From Cyclobacteriaceae bacterium (lineage in GTDB: Bacteria; Bacteroidota; Bacteroidia; Cytophagales; Cyclobacteriaceae), in assembly GCA_015492915.1 (NCBI GenBank), contig WGED01000681.1:1-26109 (forward strand): a stretch of DNA of 26,109 nucleotides. The letters are read 5' to 3'. The translations under genes and the position numbers were made by a program. Under the pieces are notes generated by a model. It had not been told where the DNA came from, did not search any database, and saw only the letters and a list, made by a program, of their open reading frames with translations. Each line of letters starts with the position of its first letter. Positions within the stretch are counted from its first letter, which is position 1. Below, in pieces: positions 16,062 to 24,152 of this stretch.

Positions 16062-17378
16062 TCAATTCCTCATATGTTTGTCCATATCTTCAAGAAACTC
16101 CGTTATGACCTTTTTACTTGCATGCGGCATCACCATTACATGAGCATACTCATCCCTCTCGCTGTTCGAGGTCAGATGCATGGTAGCCAAAGAATACTTA
16201 CGCACCAATTCATCAGAAGGCTTTTTGAAATATACGGTATTAGACAAGCTGTTGGACCGCACGGGATTTAAATGAGGGAAATGACTAAGTAATTCATTCA
16301 TGAGAAATGTTGTGTTTTCCATGATAAAAAGCGCATCTTTTGCCTGACGACGCATATCCCCGGCATTGGAAAAATACCAGAATTCTGCCGGTTTTACAGC
16401 ATCCCTCGAGCAGGTTATCGTTCCAGGCACATGACCGATATACTCAGGGTCATGGATATTGCTGTATTCCTTGTTGAACTCATCAAAATTGGATTGGGTA
16501 GTAATAAATAACCCTGCCGGCGAGGGAAAGCCAAAAAACTTATGGCATGAAACGGCTATGGAATCATAGCGTCTTTCTGCAATGCTACTATCCGTAAACT
16601 GCACCAGATTTTTGCCGTCAGTGTATGGGAGATAGCCACCAAACAAGGCGGCATCGAGATGGATATAATGCTCATGACCTTCGACCGCTTTTCCTATCTC
16701 ATCAATATGATCAATCCCTCCTTTGAAAGTTGTGCCAATGGTAGCCACAACCAATGCCGGATGATTCTTATTTTCGGATATTTTACTCTTCAAGTCAGCG
16801 GGGTCCATCCATGCGTCCGGCAAGGCATCAACATATATACTCTCCATCCCCAGCAAATCACGAAGTATTTGTATGGAATAATGTGCCTCTTTCGTAAAAT
16901 AACACTTCGGCTCAACTCCCGTGCGGGCCTTTAAAACAGTACGCCCCATATACATGCCGTGCATATTGCTGTCGGTACCGCTATGCGACAAAAAACCCCA
17001 AGTGTCATTGGCCGGAAAACCATAGTTTTTAGCAAACCTGAGTATGAGCTCCCGCTCAAAATCATGGGTGTGAAAAGGTATGGGGCTTTCAGCAAAAGGA
17101 TTCCCGACATTATTGTAGGAGAAATCACCTATTCCTGTCCTGCGGAGCTGACGACGCCATGAAAAAAATCCTTCCGGCGGAGTATTCATGTTGACAGGAT
17201 ATCCGAGCAAATAGTTCCTTTTCCCCGCTAATCCCATTTTTGAGTCCAGGAATTGTGATTTCAGAGACGAACTTGCCGGCGGTGACGAAACTTGCTGAGA
17301 ATCGGGCGGTCTGCAACCTGAAGCAATAGTAAACATCCCGGCAATACTATAGCCGAGAAACCGACGTCTTGAGACCAT
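16062..17378 (-). CDS. PLP-dependent decarboxylase homologue (histidine decarboxylase-like) with Tat lipoprotein signal
   Basis: A 438-residue fold-type I PLP enzyme of the group II decarboxylase family. The cofactor lysine is Lys280 in AVSCHKFFGFPSPAG, the pyridine-binding aspartate is Asp242 in HLDAALFGG, and the stacking histidine is probably His166 in TKEAHYS; SHSGTDSNMHGM resembles the histidine decarboxylase phosphate loop. The N-terminus is remarkable: SRRRFLGYS fits the twin-arginine consensus, followed by a hydrophobic core and IASGC, a lipobox with Cys22, then a Pro/Ser-rich linker to about residue 40. The enzyme would thus be folded with PLP and exported as a lipoprotein, unlike cytoplasmic relatives. 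The substrate is not proven; catalytic activity and export are inferred. ATG at 17378 immediately precedes the Tat motif. Confidence 0.85.
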   Translation of the reverse strand: MVSRRRFLGYSIAGMFTIASGCRPPDSQQVSSPPASSSLKSQFLDSKMGLAGKRNYLLGYPVNMNTPPEGFFSWRRQLRRTGIGDFSYNNVGNPFAESPIPFHTHDFERELILRFAKNYGFPANDTWGFLSHSGTDSNMHGMYMGRTVLKARTGVEPKCYFTKEAHYSIQILRDLLGMESIYVDALPDAWMDPADLKSKISENKNHPALVVATIGTTFKGGIDHIDEIGKAVEGHEHYIHLDAALFGGYLPYTDGKNLVQFTDSSIAERRYDSIAVSCHKFFGFPSPAGLFITTQSNFDEFNKEYSNIHDPEYIGHVPGTITCSRDAVKPAEFWYFSNAGDMRRQAKDALFIMENTTFLMNELLSHFPHLNPVRSNSLSNTVYFKKPSDELVRKYSLATMHLTSNSERDEYAHVMVMPHASKKVITEFLEDMDKHMRN

Positions 17379-17543
17379 CTTTTTGGGTGTTTAGGCTCTC
17401 AATCCAAAAGTGCAAAACCATTCCTGAATTTAGCAGGTCAGGGATGGCGTAAAACCATGAAGAAAATACTTCTATAGACCTTTAAAATCAGACATCATTA
17501 AGGGTGTTAACCCGAACAAAAGTTACAAATTTTCTCAGAATTT

Positions 17544-17576
17544 TAGAAGTCCCGGCTAACAATCCGGGAACTTCTA
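17544..17576. repeat. Stem-loop with 12-bp interrupted stem
   Basis: TAGAAGT-CCCGG pairs with CCGGG-A-ACTTCTA, giving a 12-bp stem with one bulged base and an 8-nt loop (CTAACAAT). It is about 170 bp upstream of the decarboxylase-like gene. No T-run follows on either strand, so it is not an obvious terminator. Confidence 0.55.
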
Positions 17577-17602
17577 TTCAGATGATAACTGATAAAACTT
17601 TT

Positions 17603-17795
17603 AACCCAAAATTCTCAATAGGATTTCGTAATGATAGATTAAAGTACAACTTGTCCCGCCAAGGCGGGAAGAAAATCAGCACGTGTGAGGAGGAGGCATA
17701 ATGCACTTTTATGGTGACGAGTCAAACGTGAACGAAGCGCCTGATTTTGACGTAGTTTAAGCTCGGAATAGAAAGGTTATTGAGAATTTTGGGTT
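17603..17795. repeat. 193-bp element with 18-bp perfect inverted repeats (MITE-like)
   Basis: AACCCAAAATTCTCAATA (17603-17620) and its exact reverse complement (17778-17795) enclose 157 bp. The interior carries the palindrome at 17655-17668 and part of a short reading frame with a strong GGAGGAGG site. This layout fits a non-autonomous transposable element or a decayed IS end pair. I could not see a clear flanking target duplication, and no transposase is present, so the element type is open. Confidence 0.5.
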
Positions 17796-17844
17796 TAATG
17801 ATGATTATTCCGAAAAACATCAAAACTTCATGAGAATAGTGTGA
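17701..17844 (+). pseudogene. Short interrupted reading frame, possible coding remnant
   Basis: After a strong purine-rich site (GAGGAGGAGG, 4 nt before the ATG) a 19-codon frame reads MHFYGDESNVNEAPDFDVV, then TAA, then in the same frame 27 codons (VIENFGFNDDYSEKHQNFM within) to TGA at 17842-17844. Both parts have a natural amino-acid mix, and a single TAA separates them. It may be a decayed gene end or chance coding in a repeat element. No family is recognised. Confidence 0.25.
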
Positions 17845-17852
17845 TTTTGATG
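17818..17852 (-). terminator. Terminator-like hairpin after the ATP-grasp gene; diverged repeat copy C
   Basis: On the minus strand CATCAAAA and TTTTGATG form an 8-bp stem with a 19-nt loop, followed by TTTTT, 31 bp past the stop at 17884. The loop region TTCTCATGAAG and the flank CATCAAAATCAC resemble repeat copies A and B, so it may be a diverged member of the same hairpin family. Confidence 0.5.
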
Positions 17853-17883
17853 ACCACAGTTCTCTTCAGGGCCGGAGGATAGA

Positions 17884-18978
17884 TTATTTTTTCGGCTTGA
17901 TTTTGTATTTGGCAAAGAAACGTCGGTTCCTTTCATCCTTTAATACAGGAGTAAAAAACTGGATGAGCTGTATATCAGGACAATCATTGATCTCAACTAT
18001 CTTAAATCCCTTTTCAGTGGGAACCACATCCCATCCTATGTAAGGATTTTTAAATGCATACCTCGCCATTTCCAAAATTTTCTCTTTAATATATGACCAA
18101 TTATGCACCATCGTACCTGTAATGATAGTACCGGTATCAGGATGAGAATTCATATGTACTTTTTCTTCTGTTACAGGATTGATCAAACAATCTCCTATTA
18201 TCCCGGTCTCAACATCAACTATGGCGGCCATTCCTCCGCTACTAACATTATCGACATAACCGGAATGACTTGTCCCAAAGCGATGCACAGCGCCGGCAAT
18301 CCAGCATTCTCTGGATTCGGAATCATAGAGCGTAAGTACTCTGATAGTATTGACCGATGAAGAGTAAATTTTGGTAGAATAATCAGCTTGTTTCACATAT
18401 TCAGTCACGATATGATCCCCTTGCAAAGCAGACATTTTATCAACAAGTTCTTTTTCGGAAACCATTTTTCCATTAAAGGCGAAGCTGTCATTTTCTCGAT
18501 ACTCTAACAGGTAAATATCTCTCCCCCCATAACTTCTGGTGGCTTTGGCGATCAGTTTTCCTTCCCTTCGAAGGATTTCCATCAAGTCCGCAAATGATTT
18601 TCCTCCTGACCCGTTTTCAATAAAATTACCATTATTGATATGAAAATAAAGCTTGGGAAGAAACTCCAGGAAGTCATGAAAGAATGTATATGCAATCTGC
18701 TTATCTGCCAGTAATATCCCGTAGTTTTCATTTATCCGGTATATCCTGTATCTGCTTTCAAATTCACTTATGGTATAGCGGTATTTATCCTGGAAATTTT
18801 CATTGAAAAATTTCAGCATAGTGGAAGTATAACCAAGAAAAAAAGCTCTGATCCGAATAGATAAAGGATTGCGTTTTCCTTTTGTGATTTCAAGATTTAT
18901 CACTGCGGCTAAAGCTAAAAATCTGCCGGACAAAGACTCAAAAAAATGTACAATTGAATACGTTATTCTTTTAAACAT
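17884..18978 (-). CDS. Sugar-transfer-associated ATP-grasp protein
   Basis: A 364-residue protein. After a basic, partly hydrophobic N-terminal segment (about 1-50), the ATP-grasp fold runs from about residue 110 to the end. Visible features are a nucleotide-contact segment KATRSYGGRDIYLLEY, TEYVKQ, the SSVNTIRVLTLYD strand, VDNVSSGGMAAIVD, and the metal-binding end GWDVVPTEKGFKIVEINDCP. This pattern matches the ATP-grasp family often found in polysaccharide and cell-surface biosynthesis clusters, where it probably ligates a carboxylate to an amine; its exact substrate is not known. Here it stands alone, with no glycosyltransferases nearby. ATG at 18978. Confidence 0.8.
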   Translation of the reverse strand: MFKRITYSIVHFFESLSGRFLALAAVINLEITKGKRNPLSIRIRAFFLGYTSTMLKFFNENFQDKYRYTISEFESRYRIYRINENYGILLADKQIAYTFFHDFLEFLPKLYFHINNGNFIENGSGGKSFADLMEILRREGKLIAKATRSYGGRDIYLLEYRENDSFAFNGKMVSEKELVDKMSALQGDHIVTEYVKQADYSTKIYSSSVNTIRVLTLYDSESRECWIAGAVHRFGTSHSGYVDNVSSGGMAAIVDVETGIIGDCLINPVTEEKVHMNSHPDTGTIITGTMVHNWSYIKEKILEMARYAFKNPYIGWDVVPTEKGFKIVEINDCPDIQLIQFFTPVLKDERNRRFFAKYKIKPKK

Positions 18979-19123
18979 AATGTGACTTCAACTGCCAAAT
19001 GACCGGCCATTTTAATTAAACTCTTTACAAAAAAAAATTAAAAATTCACTTAATAGTCACGTCATTTTGATCTCAAGGGAATTACTGTCAATATATACAC
19101 AATTTAAATGAATAGTAATCCGG

Positions 19124-22100
19124 TTAAACCCTGAATTCAACAATAAATGAGCTTCCTTCACCTTCTTTTGAACTTAACGATATGGTACCGCTTAATTTTT
19201 CAACAGCTTCTTTTACAATAAATAACCCAAGCCCAGTCCCTGTGGATTTTTCCGTCGCCCTATAAAACATGCTGAAAATTTTAGACTGATGACTATCAGG
19301 AATACCGATTCCATTATCAGATACTTCAACAGACCAACCATTTTCAAGTTTTTTATATTCAATCCTGATCCAATGCCTTTTCTTATTGGTATCCTGATAT
19401 TTGATAGCATTGCCGATAAGATTATATAATATCATTTGTAATCGCTGTTTGTCTGAGCGCACATTGACATCATCAGGGATGTTTATTGTGATATCCAGTT
19501 GCTCGTATTCCGGCATATATTTGAAAGTATCTAAAACATCTTTGACAAAATTGAGTAGTGGGAGTTCCGTCATAATTATGGACAGGCGGCTATTGCGTGA
19601 AAACTGTATTAAATCACCGATAACACCTTCAAGCTTTAAGATACTTCCTTCAATGTATTGAAGATGGAGTTCAAGGTTATCATCTCTATTTTCCAGCTTT
19701 GCAATATTTACCAAGCCTTTAATTGATTTCAGGGGAGCGCTCAGGTCATGGGAGGCGCTATACACGAACCTATCAAGCTCTTTTACAGTTTTATTCAGTT
19801 TATTTACTGCCACTTTTAGTTTTCTCGTGCGCTTTTTAACCTCTTCTTCAAGCGATTCATTTGCCTCACGCAATAGCCCGTGAGTTTTCACCAATTCCAT
19901 ATTTTGCCTTTTCAGCTCATCATTTTGGATTTTAATCTCCCTGTTTTTTGCCTCGACCAGTTTCTCCAGTTCAACCTGACGCGACTTAAATCTTCGTGTC
20001 CTGTAAACATTAAAACTCACCGTTAATACAATAACCAATAACACACAGAAGGCAATGAAATCAGCACGCCTGTAAAATGGCGGAACGATGCTAATACTCA
20101 ATTTATCATAGGAATCGCTCCAGATATTGTTGGATGAGACTTTTATACGCAATTCGTAATCTCCCGGCCCCAAGCCTGTAAAAGTGATTTTTCTCTCATT
20201 TCCGATATAATGCCATGTGTCCTCAAACCCGGCAAGTTGATAGGCAAAATTGATTTTTTTTGCTATCACATAATTTGGAATGGAAAAATAAACTGTAAAA
20301 TACCTCGAATCTCGATAGGAAATACTGATTTTCTTCTCCCCTGCATGATTCAGGTTCATTATACCCTGTTTTAAAGGGTGATCGAATATCTGAAAATCCG
20401 TGAATATGATATTTCCTGAAACTATCGGAAAAGTAATGCTGTCCGGATGAAAAATATTAAATCCCCTGATCCCTCCGAAATACATATATCCATCATCAGT
20501 CTGAAAAGAAGAATTGTGTTTGAAGACAGTGCCCTGCAACCCATAAGATTCATCTAAAATTTGGGTTGTTTCATTATCCGGATCAAATCTTGCGAGTCCC
20601 TTCATGGTTGAAACCCACAAAAATTTATGTGAATCCAATTCAATGCTTTGAATAATATTGCTTGGCAAACCATTCTTATCATCATAAACTTTCAGGCTGC
20701 CGGTTTCAGGATCGAATTTATTTAATCCGCCACCGTAAGTGCCCAGCCATAGTTTGTTATCATGGCCCTCTAATATTTTTACAATGATGTCATTGCCAAG
20801 ACCCGATCCATCATCTCGGGTATTTATAAAATATTCATACTTTTCATCTTCAATATTAAATTTCCCAAGCCCACCAAATGTCCCCACCCACAGATTGCCT
20901 TTGCTGTCAATAAGTAAAGACCTGGTATTGTTTCTCGAGTTCTGATATGTGTCATCGAGTATAGGTTTGAAAACGGTAAATTTCTTAGTCTCAGGGTCAA
21001 ATTTGTTCAATCCGTTATTTGTTCCAAGCCATACATTCCCTTCTTTATCTATCTGTATTGCCCATACGGCATTATCACTTATTGCCGAGGGATCATTTGA
21101 ACTGCTTGTGTACTTTTCTACCCTACCATTCTCCAGTACATTAAGACCACCACGAAAAGTCCCTATATACAATTTGCCATCTCCGGATTTTTTGAGGCAC
21201 ATAATTACATTGTCATTCAGATCTTTGATACTTGCACCTTTTGTGATAGTCCAAAATTTTCCGTTCTTAAAATGATTCAATCCACCCCCATCGGTCCCGA
21301 CCCACATTCCTCCATCATCAGCCAATTCAAAAGCCGTCACATGATTATTGCTTAACGAATTAGGCTTGAGCGGATGCTTGCCATAATAATAAATGCCCCT
21401 GCTTTGTTTATTGATGTAATTTATCCCTCCGTAATAGGTCCCAATCCATATATTGGACTGCGAATCAGTGAAAATAGACCTGATTACATCAGAGCTTATG
21501 CTCCTGAAATCAAACTCATCATGTTTATAAACCTTTACCGACATGTTTTTTTTGTCAATGATATTCAGGCCTCCCTGGTCCGTGCCTACTAAAATATTTC
21601 CGGAAGCATCCTTACCCAAAGTATATATCTGATTCGTCGAAAGGTTTGAATTCTGTTGACTGATAATCCTGCTTGTATGGGTTTTCAGATTATAAAAAAA
21701 CACACCTGCTCCTTCTATGCCAAATACCAATTTATCTCCGCTACGAATGATTTTTCTTATCTTATTACGTGGTAAATTACCATGTAAGGCATCATCATTC
21801 AGAAATGGCTCAACAGTTTTAGACTTGGTATTGAGTTTATATATACCCCGGCTCAGTGTCCCGATTAATAAATTCTCCTCATCAAGCAGGAGCAAGTACC
21901 GGACAACCCCGAAATTAAGGGTTGGATCATCAATTGATTTTATTTCATCCTCTGCAATATCAAGGTATTTTACACCGCCCTCATTCGCTGCTATCCACAA
22001 GATATTGTTCAATGTATCGTATAAGACTGATGAGAAATGATTATTAATTGAGGAGTCGGTGTAATGAACTATTTCTCCCGTCATTATAGAAAGCTTATTG

Positions 22101-22450
22101 AGGCCATATGTCGTGCAAACCCACAAGACCCCCTTTGGCTGTTCTAAAATATGAACCACAGTGCTGTTTGACAACCCTCCTTTTTCAGCCTTACCGCTTC
22201 TGTAAATTTTAAAATTTACACCATCAAATCTATTGAGGCCATCATCAGTCCCAATCCAGATAAACCCATGATGATCTTCCAGAAAACAGTTTACTGTGGC
22301 CTGCGACAGACCGTCTGAAATACCTATTTTTTTAAAATAGATCTGCTCTTCAGGTGAAATATGATTGGCAGTCACGTATCCAATGCCAAAAGATGGCATC
22401 AGAAAAAAAGTGATCTTAAAAAATAAATGCATTCTCATGGGCACGCGCAT
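19124..22450 (-). CDS. Two-component sensor histidine kinase with two Reg_prop propellers and Y_Y_Y domain
   Basis: From the ATG at 22450 the protein has 1108 residues: a signal or anchor segment (MHLFFKITFFLMPSFGIGYV), fourteen Reg_prop blades (for example FIWIGTDDGLNRFD, KLWLGTYGGGLNKFD, FLWVSTMKGLARFD) that suit two seven-bladed propellers, a Y_Y_Y domain (YELRIKVSSNN), one membrane helix (about 792-814), a coiled coil, a HisKA domain with phosphoacceptor His901 in SASHDLSAPLK, and a HATPase domain with NAIKYQ, SDNGIGIP and GTGLGL. It would sense a periplasmic ligand. Unlike classical hybrid two-component systems it lacks a receiver and HTH domain, so a separate response regulator is needed; none is in the window. 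An in-frame ATG at 22522 overlaps the upstream gene by 17 bp but would put a charged 24-residue tail before the signal; 22450 (or 22438) is preferred. Confidence 0.88.
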   Translation of the reverse strand: MRVPMRMHLFFKITFFLMPSFGIGYVTANHISPEEQIYFKKIGISDGLSQATVNCFLEDHHGFIWIGTDDGLNRFDGVNFKIYRSGKAEKGGLSNSTVVHILEQPKGVLWVCTTYGLNKLSIMTGEIVHYTDSSINNHFSSVLYDTLNNILWIAANEGGVKYLDIAEDEIKSIDDPTLNFGVVRYLLLLDEENLLIGTLSRGIYKLNTKSKTVEPFLNDDALHGNLPRNKIRKIIRSGDKLVFGIEGAGVFFYNLKTHTSRIISQQNSNLSTNQIYTLGKDASGNILVGTDQGGLNIIDKKNMSVKVYKHDEFDFRSISSDVIRSIFTDSQSNIWIGTYYGGINYINKQSRGIYYYGKHPLKPNSLSNNHVTAFELADDGGMWVGTDGGGLNHFKNGKFWTITKGASIKDLNDNVIMCLKKSGDGKLYIGTFRGGLNVLENGRVEKYTSSSNDPSAISDNAVWAIQIDKEGNVWLGTNNGLNKFDPETKKFTVFKPILDDTYQNSRNNTRSLLIDSKGNLWVGTFGGLGKFNIEDEKYEYFINTRDDGSGLGNDIIVKILEGHDNKLWLGTYGGGLNKFDPETGSLKVYDDKNGLPSNIIQSIELDSHKFLWVSTMKGLARFDPDNETTQILDESYGLQGTVFKHNSSFQTDDGYMYFGGIRGFNIFHPDSITFPIVSGNIIFTDFQIFDHPLKQGIMNLNHAGEKKISISYRDSRYFTVYFSIPNYVIAKKINFAYQLAGFEDTWHYIGNERKITFTGLGPGDYELRIKVSSNNIWSDSYDKLSISIVPPFYRRADFIAFCVLLVIVLTVSFNVYRTRRFKSRQVELEKLVEAKNREIKIQNDELKRQNMELVKTHGLLREANESLEEEVKKRTRKLKVAVNKLNKTVKELDRFVYSASHDLSAPLKSIKGLVNIAKLENRDDNLELHLQYIEGSILKLEGVIGDLIQFSRNSRLSIIMTELPLLNFVKDVLDTFKYMPEYEQLDITINIPDDVNVRSDKQRLQMILYNLIGNAIKYQDTNKKRHWIRIEYKKLENGWSVEVSDNGIGIPDSHQSKIFSMFYRATEKSTGTGLGLFIVKEAVEKLSGTISLSSKEGEGSSFIVEFRV

Positions 22451-22505
22451 AAGCTGGTTGTCAGTCTTGGTATTTTTTTTATTCTTATGCGTAACTATTT
22501 TATTA

Positions 22506-24062
22506 TCATTGATAAAACTCATTCAATAATTGCTGCAATCCACCATGTACAGCAGGTGCAGTTTCCGGCCCTAATGAGTTTACCTCACCGTAAGGAGCAC
22601 TGTTCCTACCATATGTAAACGGCGCTTCCACATCCCATTGGCTCTTCGGTATGATGTATCCAACCATGTCATTGGCCATGCCATACACAAAATTAAAATC
22701 TCCTTTCATTTGTGAACGTATATAGGGAACTTCTACGGGTTCAATTTCAAAATCACGACCTTCCGGAGCCTCTACCCCACCGTTTATGATTTCAGGATAT
22801 ATTTCACCCGGCACTGTGACAAAATGCGCAGGTCCTATTGAAAAAACAGCCAGTTCAGACCTTACCTCCATCCATCCCGTCATACCTCTTTTCAATATCC
22901 CCAGTAATGCACCGAGGCGGAAAAGAGGATTTTTAAATTTCAGGCTTATAGTTTTTGCACGAATGGATATTCCCGCTTTTTCCACAATATAATCGGAGCT
23001 GTCGAGTGCCTTTAATGCCAGATAGGCGAGAAAATCGCCCTGGGCTTTTGTTTTCTCAAAAGTAGGCTCCTTGTATTCTTCACCTGTAAAAATGTCTCTG
23101 ACACTCAGGCTGGGATGGGTAGTCATAAGCCCGCCGACGGCACCGTTAAAATAAACCGCTATGCCTCCAACGCCGGGATGTAAAACACTGTCACCTTTTT
23201 TTACTCCATTCTCAATACCCTCCCTGACATAATGAGGAAAATCAGAGCTTATCAACAGGTTTTCACTCCAGAGTGTTTCCGGATGATCAGCCCAGCCAAC
23301 CAACGTACCCAATGTCTCTCCGGTTTCTGTACTGATGGCTTGTATCATCCTGAGCCCTTCATCAAATACATACGGTTTTCTCGTATCTTTTACCACTACA
23401 ATGGCATCCCGGGGGTTAATTGCCATCTTTAGTTTCGCCGGTTTCAGATTGGCCACGGCCTCTTCTATGGATTTAGCAATATTTTTCTTGACCATCGTCA
23501 GGTATTCCGGATCGACCCCGCTTTTGAAAGGGCTGCTTCCCCACATTCCAATCAAGTCAGGCGATTCATGGGTATGCGTAGAGCTAATCACGGAATACGT
23601 GATGCCCGCTTCCTCACTCACTAACTGCCTGGCATCAATGATGTCATCATTCATGAAACCGATGGCATCAATGGAGGTCATGGCTATGCGTGATTTGCCG
23701 TCATCAACGACCATGGTTCGCGCCCATACTTTGTCATTTATGCCATTGGCGGCTCTTTTATTGCTGAATCCTGCTATCCAGACAGCATCAAATTTTCCAT
23801 TGCCGTTCAGGTCTTCATAAGTATCTCCATCATCGGGATCATACTTGGCATCACCATTTACATCAGTCCAACGATCGGCCACTTCAGGCGTAATACTCAC
23901 TGCCGAAAAGCCTACCCTGATAGGGCCCGCCTCATCATTTTTAACTTTCAGGTCAACAAAATAACCGGGATGTCTGTCGCGAACGTTACTATATATCCAA
24001 ACCAATAAAATGATGATGGCCACAAAAAATATCATCAAAAATCTTTTAATCCATTTTCCCAT
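22506..24062 (-). CDS. Neutral/alkaline ceramidase-like membrane-anchored protein
   Basis: From the ATG at 24062 the protein has 518 residues. An N-terminal helix (FLMIFFVAIIILLVWIY) anchors it, leaving the rest outside. The neutral ceramidase N-terminal domain pattern is visible: IRVGFSAVSITPE, the zinc motif STHTHESPD (His163, His165) and GWADHPETL (His260). Between them lies an inserted calcium-loop-like stretch, DVNGDAKYDPDDGDTYEDLN followed by GNGKFD (about 67-92). The segment where characterised ceramidases carry the nucleophilic serine reads YFNGAVGGLMT, with no obvious serine. It is also shorter than classical enzymes (about 650-700 residues). It may act on another lipid amide or ester. 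A TTG at 24092 was rejected as start. The sensor kinase follows on the same strand. Confidence 0.78.
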   Translation of the reverse strand: MGKWIKRFLMIFFVAIIILLVWIYSNVRDRHPGYFVDLKVKNDEAGPIRVGFSAVSITPEVADRWTDVNGDAKYDPDDGDTYEDLNGNGKFDAVWIAGFSNKRAANGINDKVWARTMVVDDGKSRIAMTSIDAIGFMNDDIIDARQLVSEEAGITYSVISSTHTHESPDLIGMWGSSPFKSGVDPEYLTMVKKNIAKSIEEAVANLKPAKLKMAINPRDAIVVVKDTRKPYVFDEGLRMIQAISTETGETLGTLVGWADHPETLWSENLLISSDFPHYVREGIENGVKKGDSVLHPGVGGIAVYFNGAVGGLMTTHPSLSVRDIFTGEEYKEPTFEKTKAQGDFLAYLALKALDSSDYIVEKAGISIRAKTISLKFKNPLFRLGALLGILKRGMTGWMEVRSELAVFSIGPAHFVTVPGEIYPEIINGGVEAPEGRDFEIEPVEVPYIRSQMKGDFNFVYGMANDMVGYIIPKSQWDVEAPFTYGRNSAPYGEVNSLGPETAPAVHGGLQQLLNEFYQ

Positions 24063-24100
24063 TGCGCTATGTAATCTGTATCTGCGGGCCAAGTTAGCAC

Positions 24101-24129
24101 AAAAAAACCCGGCTGTAAAACAACCGGGT
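24101..24129 (-). terminator. Intrinsic terminator after the YbaK-like gene
   Basis: On the minus strand ACCCGG-T-TGT pairs with ACA-G-CCGGGT around a TTT loop (nine pairs, one mismatch), followed by seven Ts. It lies 24 bp past the stop at 24153 and separates this gene from the ceramidase-like gene downstream. Confidence 0.8.
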
Positions 24130-24152
24130 CACAAAATCTTGTCCAGCGTGCT

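Larger units (their letters stand above)
17379..17883. other. Gene-poor 505-bp islet with palindromes and ORF remnants
   Basis: No convincing intact gene is present. It holds a long hairpin at 17544-17576, an inverted-repeat element at 17603-17795, a GC-rich palindrome CCCGCCAAGGCGGG at 17655-17668, a short broken reading frame at 17701-17844 and a terminator-like hairpin at 17818-17852. An uninterrupted 65-codon plus-strand frame (17504-17701) shows no recognisable domain and crosses these palindromes, so it is not called a gene. The density of palindromes suggests a repeat remnant. Confidence 0.55.

Noticed and set aside
17504..17701. 65-codon plus-strand frame in the islet
   Set aside because: It crosses the hairpin, the inverted repeat and the GC-rich palindrome, with no domain and no good start context.
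17603..17795. Complete insertion sequence
   Set aside because: At 193 bp it is too short for a transposase, and no target duplication is visible.
15400..17852. CRISPR array from repeated A-rich segments
   Set aside because: The copies are few, inverted, unevenly spaced and hairpin-forming, with genes between them.
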